DNA from: Lachnospiraceae bacterium
GTDB lineage: Bacteria; Bacillota; Clostridia; Lachnospirales; Anaerotignaceae
Direction: 5' to 3'
Assembly (NCBI GenBank): GCA_019422065.1
Contig: JAHZEA010000010.1
Span: 1 to 64,000, forward strand
Length of the DNA: 64,000 nucleotides
Shown here: positions 63,251 through 64,000 of the stretch, one piece after another
Layout of the letters: each line of letters opens with the position of its first letter
Position numbering within the stretch: the stretch's first letter is position 1
The notes under the pieces: model-generated
What the model was told of the DNA's origin: nothing
Database searches by the model: none
What the model saw: only the letters and a program-made list of their open reading frames with translations
Translations under genes and position numbers: made by a program

Positions 63251-63991
63251 ATGCGTATCAATGCGTCAAGTCAAAGTCAAATACTCAATACATATTTTAA
63301 TAATCAAAATTCGGCAAAAACAAACATGAACACTGTAAGTTCTGTATTCAAAAACAGAGATGTGCTTACTATTTCCAATCAGGGAAAAAAAGAAAGCTTG
63401 GTTCAGCAGCTTTTAAACCAAAAAAAGCTTATTCAGGAAAACAAAGAAGCATTATTGGAAAAAGGCATAGAAACCGGATATGTAGAGCAAGAAAAGCTTG
63501 ATGATTTTGATGAGCAGTTAAAAGCCATTGATGAGCAGATAGCCAAAGCCTACAGTGAAGAAACTCAGGATAAAACAGATGAGAAAAGCACAAACAAAAA
63601 CAAAACCATGACCGAGGATGAGTACAGAGAGCAAAAATTAAACAGCATATCCAATATATCCGGCAGTTTAAAAAATTCAGAAATTGTAATGTCTGTTAAA
63701 GGCAAAATGGAAGGCGAAAAGAATGTACTTGAAGCCGAAATAAAATTAGACGGTTCAAATGCTTCCGAAAGTAAGTTTAAAAGAATAGCCGAGATTGACG
63801 CTAAAACATCATCCATAATGAATAAAACAGGTGAAACATTATCGGAAATAAATTATTCTTTTAAACAAGATAATGAATATGTTATTACAGAAGACCCGGA
63901 AAAGGAACAAAACAATAAAATACCTGAAAAAGACAATAACAACCAAGAAATACCTTTTGATAAATATAATGATGATGCATACATAAAATAA
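63251..63991 (+). CDS. hypothetical coiled-coil protein
   Basis: A 246-residue hydrophilic protein with no signal peptide or membrane segment. The N-terminal 40 residues are Asn/Gln/Ser-rich and end in RDVLTISNQGKK, a segment style seen at the start of flagellar and FlxA-like Firmicutes proteins; residues 45-105 are a Gln/Lys/Glu coiled coil; the tail (about 215-246) is Glu/Asn/Lys/Pro-rich and disordered. TGGAGG site. No known domain and no flagellar genes nearby, so the function is open. Confidence 0.7.
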   Translation: MRINASSQSQILNTYFNNQNSAKTNMNTVSSVFKNRDVLTISNQGKKESLVQQLLNQKKLIQENKEALLEKGIETGYVEQEKLDDFDEQLKAIDEQIAKAYSEETQDKTDEKSTNKNKTMTEDEYREQKLNSISNISGSLKNSEIVMSVKGKMEGEKNVLEAEIKLDGSNASESKFKRIAEIDAKTSSIMNKTGETLSEINYSFKQDNEYVITEDPEKEQNNKIPEKDNNNQEIPFDKYNDDAYIK

Positions 63992-64000
63992 ATTTCATAA

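Noticed and set aside
1..64000. CRISPR arrays, prophage modules, rRNA genes, complete insertion sequences
   Set aside because: No regularly spaced repeats, integrases, phage structural genes, rRNA segments or transposase genes were found on either strand.

Overview
The window reads as a low-GC, endospore-forming, strictly anaerobic Clostridia chromosome, probably near Lachnospirales. The grounds are sporulation genes (yabP, yabQ, a YabE-type 3D protein, spoVG), pyruvate:ferredoxin oxidoreductase, an Ile T-box leader, Firmicutes-type glgC/glgD, CsoR copper control and a strong preference for AGA, ACA and CTT codons. The species assignment is inference. I see no prophage, CRISPR array or intact insertion sequence.

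Layout. 1-1236 (minus): tRNA-Met and yabP-yabQ-divIC. 1386-5568 (plus): metG-tatD-yabE, an arrangement also known from Bacillus. 5655-8824 (minus): an acetyltransferase, an ECF S component and glmS. 9044-15659: an EamA transporter, spoVG, glgC-glgD, murC and a MerR regulator. 15825-20405 (plus): a Gld-like ABC cassette (ATPase, permease, GldG-like, DUF4340-like). 20452-28551: an acyl-CoA dehydrogenase-like enzyme diverging from an amidohydrolase, then alkaline phosphatase, a YibE/F membrane protein, a GH3 lipoprotein, an Xre regulator and a second EamA transporter behind a terminator-bearing leader. 28938-31868 (minus): asrABC sulfite reductase with clearly foreign codon use. 32687-35694 (minus): guaB-guaA. 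36251-37624: a MATE transporter behind a structured leader. 37688-42240 (minus): panB and a T-box-controlled ileS that carries a frameshift. 42452-44861: pncB, a DUF6054-like gene, rqcP and hup. 45101-48044 (minus): a copper operon (copA-csoR). 48160-51523: a secreted protein, dut, an Xre regulator, two copies of a structured intergenic repeat and a small ORF. 51591-55115: nifJ. 55578-59543 (minus): a tight LRR / VWA / MoxR ATPase operon. 59639-63991 (plus): a HAD phosphatase, msrAB, an aminotransferase and an unknown coiled-coil protein.

Most of the window is housekeeping: aminoacylation, cell-wall precursors (glmS, murC), glycogen, guanine nucleotides, NAD, pyruvate metabolism and redox repair. 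The points most worth a second look are: (i) a free CopZ apparently encoded inside copA by an internal Shine-Dalgarno and ATG; (ii) the ileS frameshift, consistent with slippage between short direct repeats; (iii) a duplicated intergenic element whose hairpin stem differs between copies by three compensatory base-pair changes; (iv) the LRR-VWA-MoxR operon, whose VWA protein lacks the catalytic Glu of its HExxH-like motif; (v) two unclassified leaders with terminators in front of transporters; and (vi) an 18-nt direct repeat bracketing the guaB promoter.
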